Assembly (NCBI RefSeq): GCF_011683955.1
Contig: NZ_JAAQPI010000001.1
Coordinates: 558,001 to 622,000 of the forward strand
Direction: 5' to 3'
DNA: 64,000 bases
Source: Pseudomaricurvus alkylphenolicus
GTDB taxonomy: Bacteria; Pseudomonadota; Gammaproteobacteria; Pseudomonadales; Cellvibrionaceae
In this document: one piece after another, positions 8,479 to 16,912 of the stretch
How positions within the stretch are numbered: position 1 is the first letter of the stretch
How the letters are laid out: each line of letters starts with the position of its first letter
The notes under the pieces: model-generated
What the model saw: only the letters and a program-made list of their open reading frames with translations
Database searches by the model: none
Told to the model about the DNA's origin: nothing
Made by a program: the position numbers and the translations under genes

Positions 8479-9999
8479 TCAGTTGGTTACGTGTACCGCG
8501 GGACGGTGTTTGAACGGATAAGCCTCTTCCACCTGTCGCATCAAGTTAAACAGTGTGGCGTCGTCACCGATTTTGGCATAAGCCTGCACCGCTACCGGCA
8601 AACCATCTTTCATAAACAGCGGAATAATACAGGCCGGCTGACCCGTGGCGTTGGCCACCGGGCTATAGGGAATCGCACCCCACACCAGATCCATATACTC
8701 GTAGACGCCGAGGTCCTTGCGCCCCAGATCATAGATGCCCAACTCAGGCGTGAAATGACTGAAAAAAGGTGTCAGTAATACATCGTATTGTTCGTGCAGC
8801 CGCCCCATAGCGCGGGCAGTTTGATTAAAAGTGGCGTAGTAACCCAAGGCATCGTCAGCCGTCTTGCGCAAAGATTCCTCCACCATTTTCACATGGACAG
8901 GCTCTATCCAGTCATCGGTCATGGGTCGACCGGAGCGCGCCGACATTCCCTTGGGATGCGTGGAGGTGCCGATAATAAAACAATCGGTCATGGCCTTGTA
9001 ATAGGCCTCCTCGTCATAGGGCATGGAACCGATCTCTTCCACATCATGCCCCAACTCCACCAACATCTCGGCGGCGCGCAGTACATAGTTTTGCATCTCG
9101 GGATCAATCGGGAATTGGCCATTGCGAGCATCACCAACCCGCACGGCAATTCTAAATTTACGTGGTGAAAATCCTTCGGTCACGGTGTGCAATAAGCTCG
9201 GATAATCCTTGCTGGGCACAAACTCACCGGGCAATTGACCCTTAGTGCCATCGAGCCCCGCCGCCAGGTCGCGCACGCTGTGACCGTTAAACATGGCCTC
9301 GGAGATTACCAGGGCCAGCCCATCGTTCATCTCTGGCCCGAGAGATTGAAATCCGCGGGAGGTTTTAAAACCGTAGAGTCCGCAGGCCGCCGCCGGCACC
9401 CGCGCCGAGCCCCCGCCATCGCCGGCCTGTGCCACAGGCACAATGCCCGCGGCTACAGCAGCACCGGTACCTCCGGAGGAACCACCGGAGCTGTAGCCGA
9501 GTTTATAGGGATTGTGGGTTTTACCATGGAGCGTAGATTCAGTGGACAGCGAAGTGCCAAACTCCGGTGCGGTGGTAGTGGCAATAATATTAAAGCCACA
9601 CTGCTGCTTCATCATTTTCACCAGATGGCCGCTCTCTTCGGGCACATAATCCTGTGCCATACGCGAGCCGTCGGTCAGCAGTTTGTCCTTATCCGGCATG
9701 GCCATATCTTTCAACAGGGTCGGCACACCGGCAAAGGGGCCGTTGAGATCTGTTTCCGCATCCACTTCGGCCACGCGATCGGGGTGGTAGGCCACTATGG
9801 CGTTTAGCTGCGGGTTGACCTTGCCGATACCGGCCGCAGCAATTTCCGCCAACTCGGTAGGCGTCACCTCCCCCTTGCGCACCAGCTCCGCCAAGCCCAG
9901 GCCGTCATGACGAGTGTATTCCTCGAAAGACATGGCCAGCTTGTCGGCCGATGGCAAGTCTTCGAATATCTTGCCGGGAAGCATTTCGTTTTCGCTCAT
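8479..9999 (-). CDS. Amidase signature family hydrolase
   Basis: 506 residues. Triad residues visible: Lys97 in TLLKDMA, the SGGSSGG loop at 171-177, and Ser198 in GDGGGSARVPAAACGLYG. No signal peptide, so cytoplasmic. ATG at 9999 with AGGA upstream. Second gene of the operon from 11043, lying between two VOC proteins. It hydrolyses an amide; substrate unknown. Confidence 0.93.
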   Translation of the reverse strand: MSENEMLPGKIFEDLPSADKLAMSFEEYTRHDGLGLAELVRKGEVTPTELAEIAAAGIGKVNPQLNAIVAYHPDRVAEVDAETDLNGPFAGVPTLLKDMAMPDKDKLLTDGSRMAQDYVPEESGHLVKMMKQQCGFNIIATTTAPEFGTSLSTESTLHGKTHNPYKLGYSSGGSSGGTGAAVAAGIVPVAQAGDGGGSARVPAAACGLYGFKTSRGFQSLGPEMNDGLALVISEAMFNGHSVRDLAAGLDGTKGQLPGEFVPSKDYPSLLHTVTEGFSPRKFRIAVRVGDARNGQFPIDPEMQNYVLRAAEMLVELGHDVEEIGSMPYDEEAYYKAMTDCFIIGTSTHPKGMSARSGRPMTDDWIEPVHVKMVEESLRKTADDALGYYATFNQTARAMGRLHEQYDVLLTPFFSHFTPELGIYDLGRKDLGVYEYMDLVWGAIPYSPVANATGQPACIIPLFMKDGLPVAVQAYAKIGDDATLFNLMRQVEEAYPFKHRPAVHVTN

Positions 10000-10035
10000 G
10001 AATTGTTCCTACATAATTTTGTACGCTAACCCACC

Positions 10036-11043
10036 CTACTTACCATAAGGATAGACGGCTGGCTCGAACGGCTGCGGATCGCTTTCCCCCAGTTGCCATA
10101 TTTCGAGCAGGTTGCCGTAAAGGTCGCGACCTATGGCCACCCAGCCATCGCCCAGGCGTACTGGTGCGGTGTTGAATTTCACCTTGTCTCTTAAGCGCTC
10201 GTACTCTGCCTGGCAGTCGTCCACCATGAAAGTGGTACTGACCATGCCCAGCTTGTTGTAGGGACGAATGGGGTCCTGAGGTTCCGGATGCACCGGATTT
10301 TTGAACTCCCAGACTTCCAGGTAGGACCAGCCACTGCGCAGCTCCCAGCCAATGGCTTCCACTTTCGGCAGCTGGCACAAGCGCTCGGCATACTCAGAGG
10401 GTTCAATAGGGCCGTACTGTGCCTTCTCCAGACCAAATAGCTCGCAATAGAACTTAGTGCCCTCTTCCAGATCGGGGAATACCAGGGCCCCGTGATGCAA
10501 GCCGTAGACTTCATTTTCAACATCGGCCTGCAGCTCGGCTCCAGCGCCGGCAACGCCCGGGTGTGGATAGACATCCGGTGCGTGCGGCTGGGGATCTTTG
10601 GGGCCCTGGCTCCAGAGTTCAATGATATTACCGAAGGGGTCACGGCCGTAGTCTGCCCAGGCTTCGTTACCCTCTTCTACGGTATGGCCCACAGGCTCAC
10701 CGTGCCAGAGGATATCGTTCTTGGTACGCTCATAGAAACGCTGTGCATCACCGGTATACAAACTAATGTGACGCCATCCCAGCTTGTTGGGTGTCGTCCA
10801 GAAATACTGATGTTCGGGGTGTGGCGTGGTGAACTGAAGCAGCTTGAGGTAACCCCAACCCGCCTTGAGGAAGACGCCTTTTGCTTCCGGTTTTACCAAC
10901 CCGGTCAGCTCGGCCATCTCGGCAGTGTTCTCTAAAACCACTTCCTGAGCAACCACAAATCCCAGCACCCGGGTATAGAAATCAATGGCCTTTTCCAGAT
11001 CCGGCACGGCGATGGTGGTGTGGTGAATTCCTAGAACAGCCAT
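10036..11043 (-). CDS. Tandem VOC-domain protein (extradiol dioxygenase-like)
   Basis: 335 residues made of two VOC units: the first begins GIHHTTIAVPDLEKAIDFY and closes with DPFGNIIELW near 140; the second begins GLHHGALVFPDLEEGTKFY near 177 and closes with LYGNLLEIWQLG near 310. Two-domain VOC proteins include type I extradiol dioxygenases, which place one Fe(II) in the second domain through two His and a Glu; the second unit keeps plausible ligands. First gene of a six-gene operon, with GGAG before the ATG, TATAAT at 11088-11093, and an AraC-type operator upstream. No catechol-pathway gene is nearby, so ring cleavage is not supported by context. Confidence 0.87.
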   Translation of the reverse strand: MAVLGIHHTTIAVPDLEKAIDFYTRVLGFVVAQEVVLENTAEMAELTGLVKPEAKGVFLKAGWGYLKLLQFTTPHPEHQYFWTTPNKLGWRHISLYTGDAQRFYERTKNDILWHGEPVGHTVEEGNEAWADYGRDPFGNIIELWSQGPKDPQPHAPDVYPHPGVAGAGAELQADVENEVYGLHHGALVFPDLEEGTKFYCELFGLEKAQYGPIEPSEYAERLCQLPKVEAIGWELRSGWSYLEVWEFKNPVHPEPQDPIRPYNKLGMVSTTFMVDDCQAEYERLRDKVKFNTAPVRLGDGWVAIGRDLYGNLLEIWQLGESDPQPFEPAVYPYGK

Positions 11044-11087
11044 AGTTTAATCTCCAACAGTAATCAGCGTTTCAATGTCTGAATTTG

Positions 11088-11093
11088 ATTATA
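11088..11093 (-). promoter_or_regulatory. -10 element of the six-gene operon
   Basis: Perfect TATAAT on the minus strand, 45 nt before the start of the tandem VOC gene. The -35 position (TCCGCT) does not match consensus, and the upstream edge of the -10 lies 49 nt from the proximal TGGCC half-site, the same geometry as near 1455 and 14308. Confidence 0.6.
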
Positions 11094-11121
11094 GGGAGAT
11101 CGACTCCACAAGCGGACCCTT

Positions 11122-11163
11122 GCAGCTCCTCAATAGGGGCCATTAAGTTAGCCCTGTTGGCCA
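11122..11163 (-). promoter_or_regulatory. Tandem AraC-type operator, site 2
   Basis: Minus strand half-sites TGGCCA (from 11163) and TGGCCC (from 11142), 21 nt apart. The distal half-site has AA at positions 15-16. It lies between the AraC gene and the operon it probably activates. Confidence 0.58.
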
Positions 11164-11247
11164 ATAGAAAAGCACTGGCAAGAACCGCGGAAACTTGCGC
11201 TTTACGAGAAAGCAACAGATCAAATTTATGACTCCCGGAAGAGTCCC

Positions 11248-12267
11248 TCAAGAATATTGAGCTCGGTAATCCGCAGGTGTCAGCTCGTACTGGTTCTTAA
11301 ACGCCCGGTGAAAAGACGTCACGCCGGAATACCCCAGCAAATAGGCAATTTGCTTTGGAGCCATACGGGTACTGCGCAGGTACTCAGCGGCCAGGCCCAG
11401 GCGTACGCCACTCAGAATATCCTTATAGGAGGTGCCAGCGTCGTGTAATCGTCGACGCAGGGTACGGGCACTGATATGCAGAAAATCCGCTACGGACGCC
11501 AGAGTCGGTGTAATACCCGGCTGCCCCAATAACACTCGCCTGACCGCGTCCACCACCGGGTCCTCTTCCGACATATTTTTTAACACTTCCGCGCATTGCC
11601 GAATACACAGCTCAGCCACAGCTTCGTCGGCCATATTAAAGGGCTTTTCAAGCAGTGCAGCCGGGAAACGAATTTGATTGCCTTCTTGCTCAAACAGAAT
11701 CGGGCACTGGAACAGATCCCTATACATCTGGGCGTGTGCAGGCTCCGGATAGGCCAGGCGAACTTCGGTAAATTTCATCTCGACAATATCAAAACGCTCA
11801 AACGCTTCGCGGGTTTCTGCCAGAAACTCTTCGTAAGCGAATAGATGAAGATCACCGAGCGGATAATTTTCTACAGCACTAATCACACCGCAGCCGTCCT
11901 CTTCCATACAGTAAACATTCACCATAGGGCCATTCAACCGCTGATAGGTGGAAAAGGCTTCAAACGCCCTGCGCATGTTGGGGCTGCTGACGTAGGCGTA
12001 GCCCAAAATCCCCCAATCCATCAGTGAGACCTTTTGGCCTACCAACAAACCGAACCCCGGTTTGTCGACCTTACGCACGATAGCCTCGATCAATTCCTGC
12101 TGCTGTTGATTGGTAATATGGCCGTTTTTATTGGCCAATTTTTCTCGATCGAGCCCCAGCTGATCCAAACAGGGCTCAATATCCACCCCCAGACCTTCTG
12201 CAACCGTAAGCATCCGATTACAAAAAGCCGAAGGCACATCATCGTATTTGGTCGGCAGATCTTCCAT
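11248..12267 (-). CDS. AraC-family transcriptional regulator (ArgR/OruR type)
   Basis: 339 residues. The N-terminal ~200 residues form the arabinose-binding-like effector domain typical of the OruR/ArgR branch; the C-terminal ~85 residues are the double helix-turn-helix (ARTLRRRL in the first, PKQIAYLLGYSGVTSFHRAFK in the second, about 258-330). Probably the activator of the four TGGCC sites. Its start at ATG 12267 has GGGA upstream, and a good promoter lies at 12370-12399. It is transcribed in the same direction as its neighbours but separated from them by gaps, so it looks like its own unit. Confidence 0.92.
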   Translation of the reverse strand: MEDLPTKYDDVPSAFCNRMLTVAEGLGVDIEPCLDQLGLDREKLANKNGHITNQQQQELIEAIVRKVDKPGFGLLVGQKVSLMDWGILGYAYVSSPNMRRAFEAFSTYQRLNGPMVNVYCMEEDGCGVISAVENYPLGDLHLFAYEEFLAETREAFERFDIVEMKFTEVRLAYPEPAHAQMYRDLFQCPILFEQEGNQIRFPAALLEKPFNMADEAVAELCIRQCAEVLKNMSEEDPVVDAVRRVLLGQPGITPTLASVADFLHISARTLRRRLHDAGTSYKDILSGVRLGLAAEYLRSTRMAPKQIAYLLGYSGVTSFHRAFKNQYELTPADYRAQYS

Positions 12268-12369
12268 AGCATCCCGTATCTCTGGTGAAACGCGCAGCTA
12301 GTGGGCCTATACAAGCAGCCACCGTCACAGACCGCTACTGTCAGGAATAATAATTAAACCATCAAATTC

Positions 12370-12399
12370 AGCATAGCTTAACCCAAATAGTTTTTTCAA
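12370..12399 (-). promoter_or_regulatory. Sigma-70 promoter of the AraC regulator
   Basis: TTGAAA (12394-12399) and TATGCT (12370-12375) on the minus strand with an 18-nt spacer, giving a leader of about 95 nt. Unlike the presumed target promoters it has a good -35, consistent with constitutive expression. Confidence 0.5.
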
Positions 12400-12489
12400 A
12401 ATTTACTCTTAGTCCGACAAATTATAAAAAAATCTCGTGACAATAAAGGGCCGTTGCTTGCGAATGGCCTGAAGCAGGCGCAAAGTCTG

Positions 12490-14238
12490 CTAGGTTAAAT
12501 CCTCGAAGTGACCATAGCCCTGCTCACCGTCGAGATTATAAAACGTCAATATCTGAGCTAACTCCGGCATAGCCACAGTATTGGCATTAATATTGAAGTC
12601 CGTCATTAACTGAATCACCGCAGGCTTGCCCGAGGCCAAAGAGCGATCCACCGCCGCCGCAATATCATCGGCTCGTTCCACGAATTCCCCGTGGCCACCA
12701 ATCGCCCTGGCCATCTCGTCGTAACACACCGGCGCCATCATCACCCCTGGGCAATTCTCCTCCGAGCCCTTGCCGTCGTAAAAATCCATCAACTCCATAC
12801 CCCAGCAGGAGTCGCAGTTGACCACTACAAGGACGGGAAGAGATTCACGTACCGCGGTTTCAAATTCCATCCACTGGAAGCCCACGGCACCGTCACCGGT
12901 AATCAGCAACACCGGGCGAGTGTTATCCACCAGGGCGGCGCCGTTAGCGTAGGGCAGGCCGCAGCCGAGCTGGGCGATATGGGAGTTCCACAAGAAGTCC
13001 TTGGAACGCTGCTCGAACAGCATCAGCTCCCAGATAGCAGTGCAGCCGCCATCGCGCACCAGGATGGCCTCATCGGGCACCGCCTCGCGCAGTTTCTGGA
13101 ACGCGAAGCCGGGATCCATGGGTGAGACGTCCTGACTGCGTTCAGCCAGAGCACTGCGCCAGCTGAGCTGCTTTTGCTTCAGTTCCACCAGGCGAGGGCG
13201 CTCGTCGAAAACGCCTCGCTGTTGCAGCCGCTCGGTCAACTGCGGCAGTACTGCTTTCAGGTCCCCCACCAGGGGGCAGTCGGCCAAGCGGTTGGTGTGC
13301 AGACGCGCGGGGTTGCGCTCAACGTGAATCCACTTCTGCTTGCCCGGTTCACCCCAGCGCGGCGCCTCACCGAAAAATACGGGCTCACCAATGGACGTGC
13401 CCACCGCCAGCACCACATCAGCATCGGCACAGGCTTCTATGGAGCCTTCAAAACCGAAAATCAGGGTTTGCGGATCGTTTTCCGGTAACACCCCCTTGGC
13501 GCCAAAGGTGGGGATCACAGCGCACTTCAGGGTCCGGGCGAGGGCCTCCAGCTCATCGTGACCCCGGGCGGTATGGATACCCTGCCCAGCCAGAATCACC
13601 GGAAACTCGGCATTAGCCAGTAAATCTGCCGCCTGCGCCAGCTGCGCCTCGGGCACTTGCTGTAGCTCGACGCTGCGGTAGGCGCCAGCTGGCAAGGCCG
13701 GAGGAAAGTCCGCCTCGCCCCACATCACATCGATATTGACTTCCAGGTACACCGGGCCCGGAGTGCCGGAGGTGGCCTGGCGGAAACACGCCCGCACGGC
13801 TTCATCGAGGCGATCGAGCGTGTTGACCACGGCCTGATATTTGGTGATGGGGCGCATGACTTCCAATTGGTCCCAATACTGGTAGATGCCGTTGCGCACC
13901 GCCCCCTGGCAGTTCTTGCTGCGCTGGGTGGCCAGTACGATCAGCGGCACATTTTCCTCCCGCGCCACCACTACCCCACCCACCATATTGGCCACACCGG
14001 GGCCGTAGGCGGCCATGCAGACTTGGGGCTTGCCAGTCATACGGCTGGCCGCTTCGGCCATATTGACGGTAGCCACTTCGTGGTGGGTGCCGACCATTTT
14101 CATGCCCGCGGCCTTGGCCCGTTGGTGAAAATGCATAAAGTGAACATCGACGATGCCACTGATCACCTCCACGCCTTCGGCCTCGAACAGCTCGATCAAT
14201 CGCTCTTGACCCTTAATGCGGTTGCTTGAAGTGGTCAT
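12490..14238 (-). CDS. Thiamine-diphosphate-dependent enzyme (acetolactate-synthase-like family)
   Basis: 582 residues with the three-domain layout of this family: N-terminal Pyr domain with the activating Glu54 in GTHHEVATVNMAEA and YGPGVANM near 78-85; central domain (AGQGIH near 217); C-terminal PP domain with GDG at 448-450 and Asn474 giving the GDG-x24-N Mg-ThDP motif. It could be a decarboxylase, carboligase or 2-hydroxyacyl lyase; the sequence does not let me choose. The ATG at 14238 follows GAGGTAGAG. It is single-gene in its unit, driven by the AraC-type site at 14340-14381 and divergent from the deiminase-fold gene. Confidence 0.9.
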   Translation of the reverse strand: MTTSSNRIKGQERLIELFEAEGVEVISGIVDVHFMHFHQRAKAAGMKMVGTHHEVATVNMAEAASRMTGKPQVCMAAYGPGVANMVGGVVVAREENVPLIVLATQRSKNCQGAVRNGIYQYWDQLEVMRPITKYQAVVNTLDRLDEAVRACFRQATSGTPGPVYLEVNIDVMWGEADFPPALPAGAYRSVELQQVPEAQLAQAADLLANAEFPVILAGQGIHTARGHDELEALARTLKCAVIPTFGAKGVLPENDPQTLIFGFEGSIEACADADVVLAVGTSIGEPVFFGEAPRWGEPGKQKWIHVERNPARLHTNRLADCPLVGDLKAVLPQLTERLQQRGVFDERPRLVELKQKQLSWRSALAERSQDVSPMDPGFAFQKLREAVPDEAILVRDGGCTAIWELMLFEQRSKDFLWNSHIAQLGCGLPYANGAALVDNTRPVLLITGDGAVGFQWMEFETAVRESLPVLVVVNCDSCWGMELMDFYDGKGSEENCPGVMMAPVCYDEMARAIGGHGEFVERADDIAAAVDRSLASGKPAVIQLMTDFNINANTVAMPELAQILTFYNLDGEQGYGHFEDLT

Positions 14239-14305
14239 ACTCTACCTCGAATCAATTAATATCAGTTTGGCCGCACCCATTGGCGGCGGGAAAAGACTGA
14301 TGATC

Positions 14306-14311
14306 AGATTA
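14306..14311 (-). promoter_or_regulatory. -10 element of the ThDP-enzyme promoter
   Basis: TAATCT on the minus strand, upstream edge 49 nt from the proximal TGGCC half-site, as at sites 1 and 2. No recognisable -35. Confidence 0.42.
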
Positions 14312-14339
14312 CGCCGAATCCGGCTGCTGATCTGCCCTC

Positions 14340-14381
14340 ACGGCATCGCAACCGGGGCCAATGTATTAACCCCAAAGGCCA
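14340..14381 (-). promoter_or_regulatory. Tandem AraC-type operator, site 3
   Basis: Minus strand half-sites TGGCCT (from 14381) and TGGCCC (from 14360), 21 nt apart; the distal one has AA at positions 15-16. A further TGGCCA lies just outside at 14385-14390, out of register. Confidence 0.5.
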
Positions 14382-14561
14382 CTGTGGCCATGCAGATCAA
14401 CCTGGCGCATGTTTAACATTTTCGGCCCCTGTCTTAGCTTCAGCCGTCCCCCCCATTGCGGCGACAACAGCTGCCGATACACTGACCTCCTCAATACCCA
14501 CAGACAGGCCAATCGCGCCCCTTACCGACACGGTTGGCTGAGTAAACCTGGAGAGAACGCA

Positions 14562-15479
14562 ATGACCGACACTTTTTCCCTGCGCACCCGCCGCGACGAC
14601 GGCAATACTCCGGTACTGACCCAATGGGGAGCAGACTCCGAAACCGGCGTTCTCCGCGATGTACTGATTGGCCCCGTGGATCACTTCAAAAACATCCTGC
14701 CCACCAACTCCGTCAATCGCAAAATGATCCGCGAGGGCGTAACCCTGGATGTCGAGGGCGCACGTCTGCAGTACCAGGAGATGCTGGACTGCTATCGCCA
14801 CGCCGACGTCAACGTCCATATCACCCCTGCCGATCCTGACCTGCCGCTGCAGATCTGGGCCCGCGATGGCAGCTTTATGACCCCCTGGGGGATGGTTATC
14901 GGGCAGATGGCCCAGTGGTGGCGTCGCGGCGAAGGCATGCCGGTAATCGATATGTGTTTCGACAAGCAGATACCCATCTACGAAAAAATCACCGCCGGCT
15001 GCGCTGAGGGCGGTGACTTTATGATGATAAAACCCGGTCACGCACTGATGGGATACTCCGGCGAACGCAGTCAGGAAGTGGGCGCCACACAGATTCAACG
15101 CTGGCTGGAGGCCGAGGGCTGGGAGTGCTACCTGTACGAATTCGATCCCTTCTTTGTACATATGGATGTGATGACCGTGATGTTGACCGATAACCTGGCC
15201 GCGGTGTGTTCGGAGATTCTCGATCCAAGGGTTATTGAGTGGTACAAGAGCCTGGGTATCGATACCGTCGAGGTCCCCTACCGGCACGCCCTGAAGATGG
15301 GCTGTAACGTAGTGTCACTGGGTAACGACCGGGTGTTGCTGCCAAAAGAAAGCACCTTTCTGGTGGATCGCTGTAAGGCCCTTGGGCTGACCGTCTACGA
15401 CCCCGACATCTCCAAGATCTCCATTTGTGGCGGTGGCGTGCACTGCATGAGCCAGCCACTGCGTCGGGATCCGGCTTAA
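14562..15479 (+). CDS. Deiminase/amidinotransferase-fold hydrolase
   Basis: 305 residues of the guanidine-modifying superfamily (arginine deiminase, dimethylarginine hydrolase, amidinotransferase). Visible active-site residues: RDGSFM at 101-106, the EGGD motif at 149-152, HMD at 200-202, and the nucleophile Cys295 in GGGVHCMSQPLRR. It should attack the carbon of a guanidino or amidino group through a covalent Cys intermediate. The start is set by GGAGAG 6 nt before the ATG. It is followed after 32 nt by an M20 N-carbamoyl hydrolase, which fits a two-step route guanidino to ureido to amine (inference). Confidence 0.88.
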   Translation: MTDTFSLRTRRDDGNTPVLTQWGADSETGVLRDVLIGPVDHFKNILPTNSVNRKMIREGVTLDVEGARLQYQEMLDCYRHADVNVHITPADPDLPLQIWARDGSFMTPWGMVIGQMAQWWRRGEGMPVIDMCFDKQIPIYEKITAGCAEGGDFMMIKPGHALMGYSGERSQEVGATQIQRWLEAEGWECYLYEFDPFFVHMDVMTVMLTDNLAAVCSEILDPRVIEWYKSLGIDTVEVPYRHALKMGCNVVSLGNDRVLLPKESTFLVDRCKALGLTVYDPDISKISICGGGVHCMSQPLRRDPA

Positions 15480-15511
15480 ACACGACTTCAAGCGGTAGAG
15501 GAGATATCTCA

Positions 15512-16747
15512 GTGAACGAACAGTATCGTGTAAATGGAGAGCGCCTCTGGTCGCGCTTGATGGCCATGGGCAAGGTGGGCGCCACCGCCAAGGGCGGTTG
15601 TAACCGCCAGGCACTGACCGATGCCGACAGGGACGGTCGCGAGCTTTTTATGCAGTGGTGCACAGAGGCCGGCTGCGAACTTCGAATCGACGCCATCGGT
15701 AATATTTTTGCCCGCCGGCGCGGCCGCAACAACGACCTGCCACCGGTCATCACCGGCAGCCACCTCGATACCCAACCCACCGGAGGCAAGTACGACGGTA
15801 TCTACGGCGTGCTGGCGGGCCTGGAGGTGATCGAAGCTCTCAACGACGCCAATGTGCAAACCGAGCACCCCATAGAAGCGGTGGTGTGGACCAACGAAGA
15901 AGGGTGTCGTTTTAATGTCGCCATGATGGGCTCGGCAGTGTGGTCCGGGAAGATGCCATTGCAGGACGCCTATGATCTGACTGACAGCGCCGGCAAGACG
16001 GTGTTGCAGGAACTGGAACGCACGGGTTTTCGCGGAACCACCGCTGCCACACACACACCCGTCAAAGCAGCCTTTGAAGCCCATATCGAACAGGGCCCGG
16101 TGCTGGAAGTCGAGGGCAAAACCATAGGAGTGGTTACCGGTGTGCAGCACATGAGTCGCCATGAGATTCATATCGACGGTGTCGAAGCCCACGCTGGCCC
16201 CACTCCCATGGCCATGCGCAGAGACCCAATGATGGCAGTGGCGGACTTCCTGCCCAAGCTCTACAGCCTGGCGGAGCAACAGGGGCCGCAATCACGAATG
16301 ACCTTTGGTGTGATTGAAGCTTCACCAGCCTCCAACAACACAGTGCCCGGCCACCTGATGATGACCGTGGACATTCGCCATCCCGACCACCACTGTTACC
16401 ACACCTTGGTGGAGGAGACCTATCGGCTGGTGCAGCAGGCCTGCGACAGGCTGCAACTGCCCTGCAACCTGCACTGTTTCTGGGAAGCTCCAGGGGTGGA
16501 ATTTGATCCCGATTGCGTCAACGCTGTTCGCCGGGCTGTGAAGACCGGCGGCTATGAGCATATGGAGATGGTCAGCGGCGCCGGTCACGACGCCTGTAAC
16601 CTGGCTGACGTGGTGCCTACCAGCATGATCTTTATCCCCTGTGAGGGCGGATTGAGTCACAATGAAGCTGAGGCCACTACATCGGAGCAGGCAACCGCGG
16701 GCGCGAATGTCCTGCTTCAGGCCATGCTGGAAAGTGCCGCTAATTGA
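15512..16747 (+). CDS. M20-family Zn hydrolase (N-carbamoyl-L-amino acid hydrolase / ureidohydrolase type)
   Basis: 411 residues, the usual size for N-carbamoylase, ureidoglycolate/allantoate amidohydrolase relatives. Binuclear metal motifs are visible: GSHLDTQPTGGKYDG at 82-96 (His84, Asp95), NEEGCRF at 128-134, HIEQGPVLE near 195, and PCEGGLSHNEAE near the C-terminus. It removes a carbamoyl or ureido group, releasing CO2 and ammonia. The start is GTG with GAGGAG 8 nt upstream. Operon partner of the deiminase-fold gene. Converges on the cysteine-synthase-like gene. Confidence 0.92.
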   Translation: MNEQYRVNGERLWSRLMAMGKVGATAKGGCNRQALTDADRDGRELFMQWCTEAGCELRIDAIGNIFARRRGRNNDLPPVITGSHLDTQPTGGKYDGIYGVLAGLEVIEALNDANVQTEHPIEAVVWTNEEGCRFNVAMMGSAVWSGKMPLQDAYDLTDSAGKTVLQELERTGFRGTTAATHTPVKAAFEAHIEQGPVLEVEGKTIGVVTGVQHMSRHEIHIDGVEAHAGPTPMAMRRDPMMAVADFLPKLYSLAEQQGPQSRMTFGVIEASPASNNTVPGHLMMTVDIRHPDHHCYHTLVEETYRLVQQACDRLQLPCNLHCFWEAPGVEFDPDCVNAVRRAVKTGGYEHMEMVSGAGHDACNLADVVPTSMIFIPCEGGLSHNEAEATTSEQATAGANVLLQAMLESAAN

Positions 16748-16912
16748 GCTAATGCCGCCTTGCGATAGAGCCAGGCACGCCACCGGTGGTACCAGCGTTG
16801 ACGAATGCTATTTTTGCCGGCACAGGCAAGCGGATTCGGGAGCTGCCGCTTAACGGGCATATTGACTTTGTCTGAAGTCATTATGCCTGTGTCTGGACTG
16901 GTCCCTCCAATG

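Larger units (their letters stand above)
14239..14561. other. Divergent intergenic region, ThDP enzyme / deiminase-fold gene
   Basis: 323 bp without a gene. It holds the minus-strand -10 TAATCT (14306-14311) and the AraC-type operator at 14340-14381. The part nearest 14562 has the GGAGAG ribosome binding site of the plus-strand operon but no promoter I can identify with confidence. Confidence 0.55.

Noticed and set aside
14397-15287. Long open frame antisense to the deiminase-fold gene, and a similar one antisense to the M20 gene (15509-16291)
   Set aside because: Both mirror real genes codon for codon in GC-rich sequence, have His/Gly-rich composition without a family, and no ribosome binding site.
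16828-16851. Terminator between the M20 and cysteine-synthase-like genes
   Set aside because: AAGCGG/CCGCTT is only 6 bp with a 12-nt loop and no T-tract.
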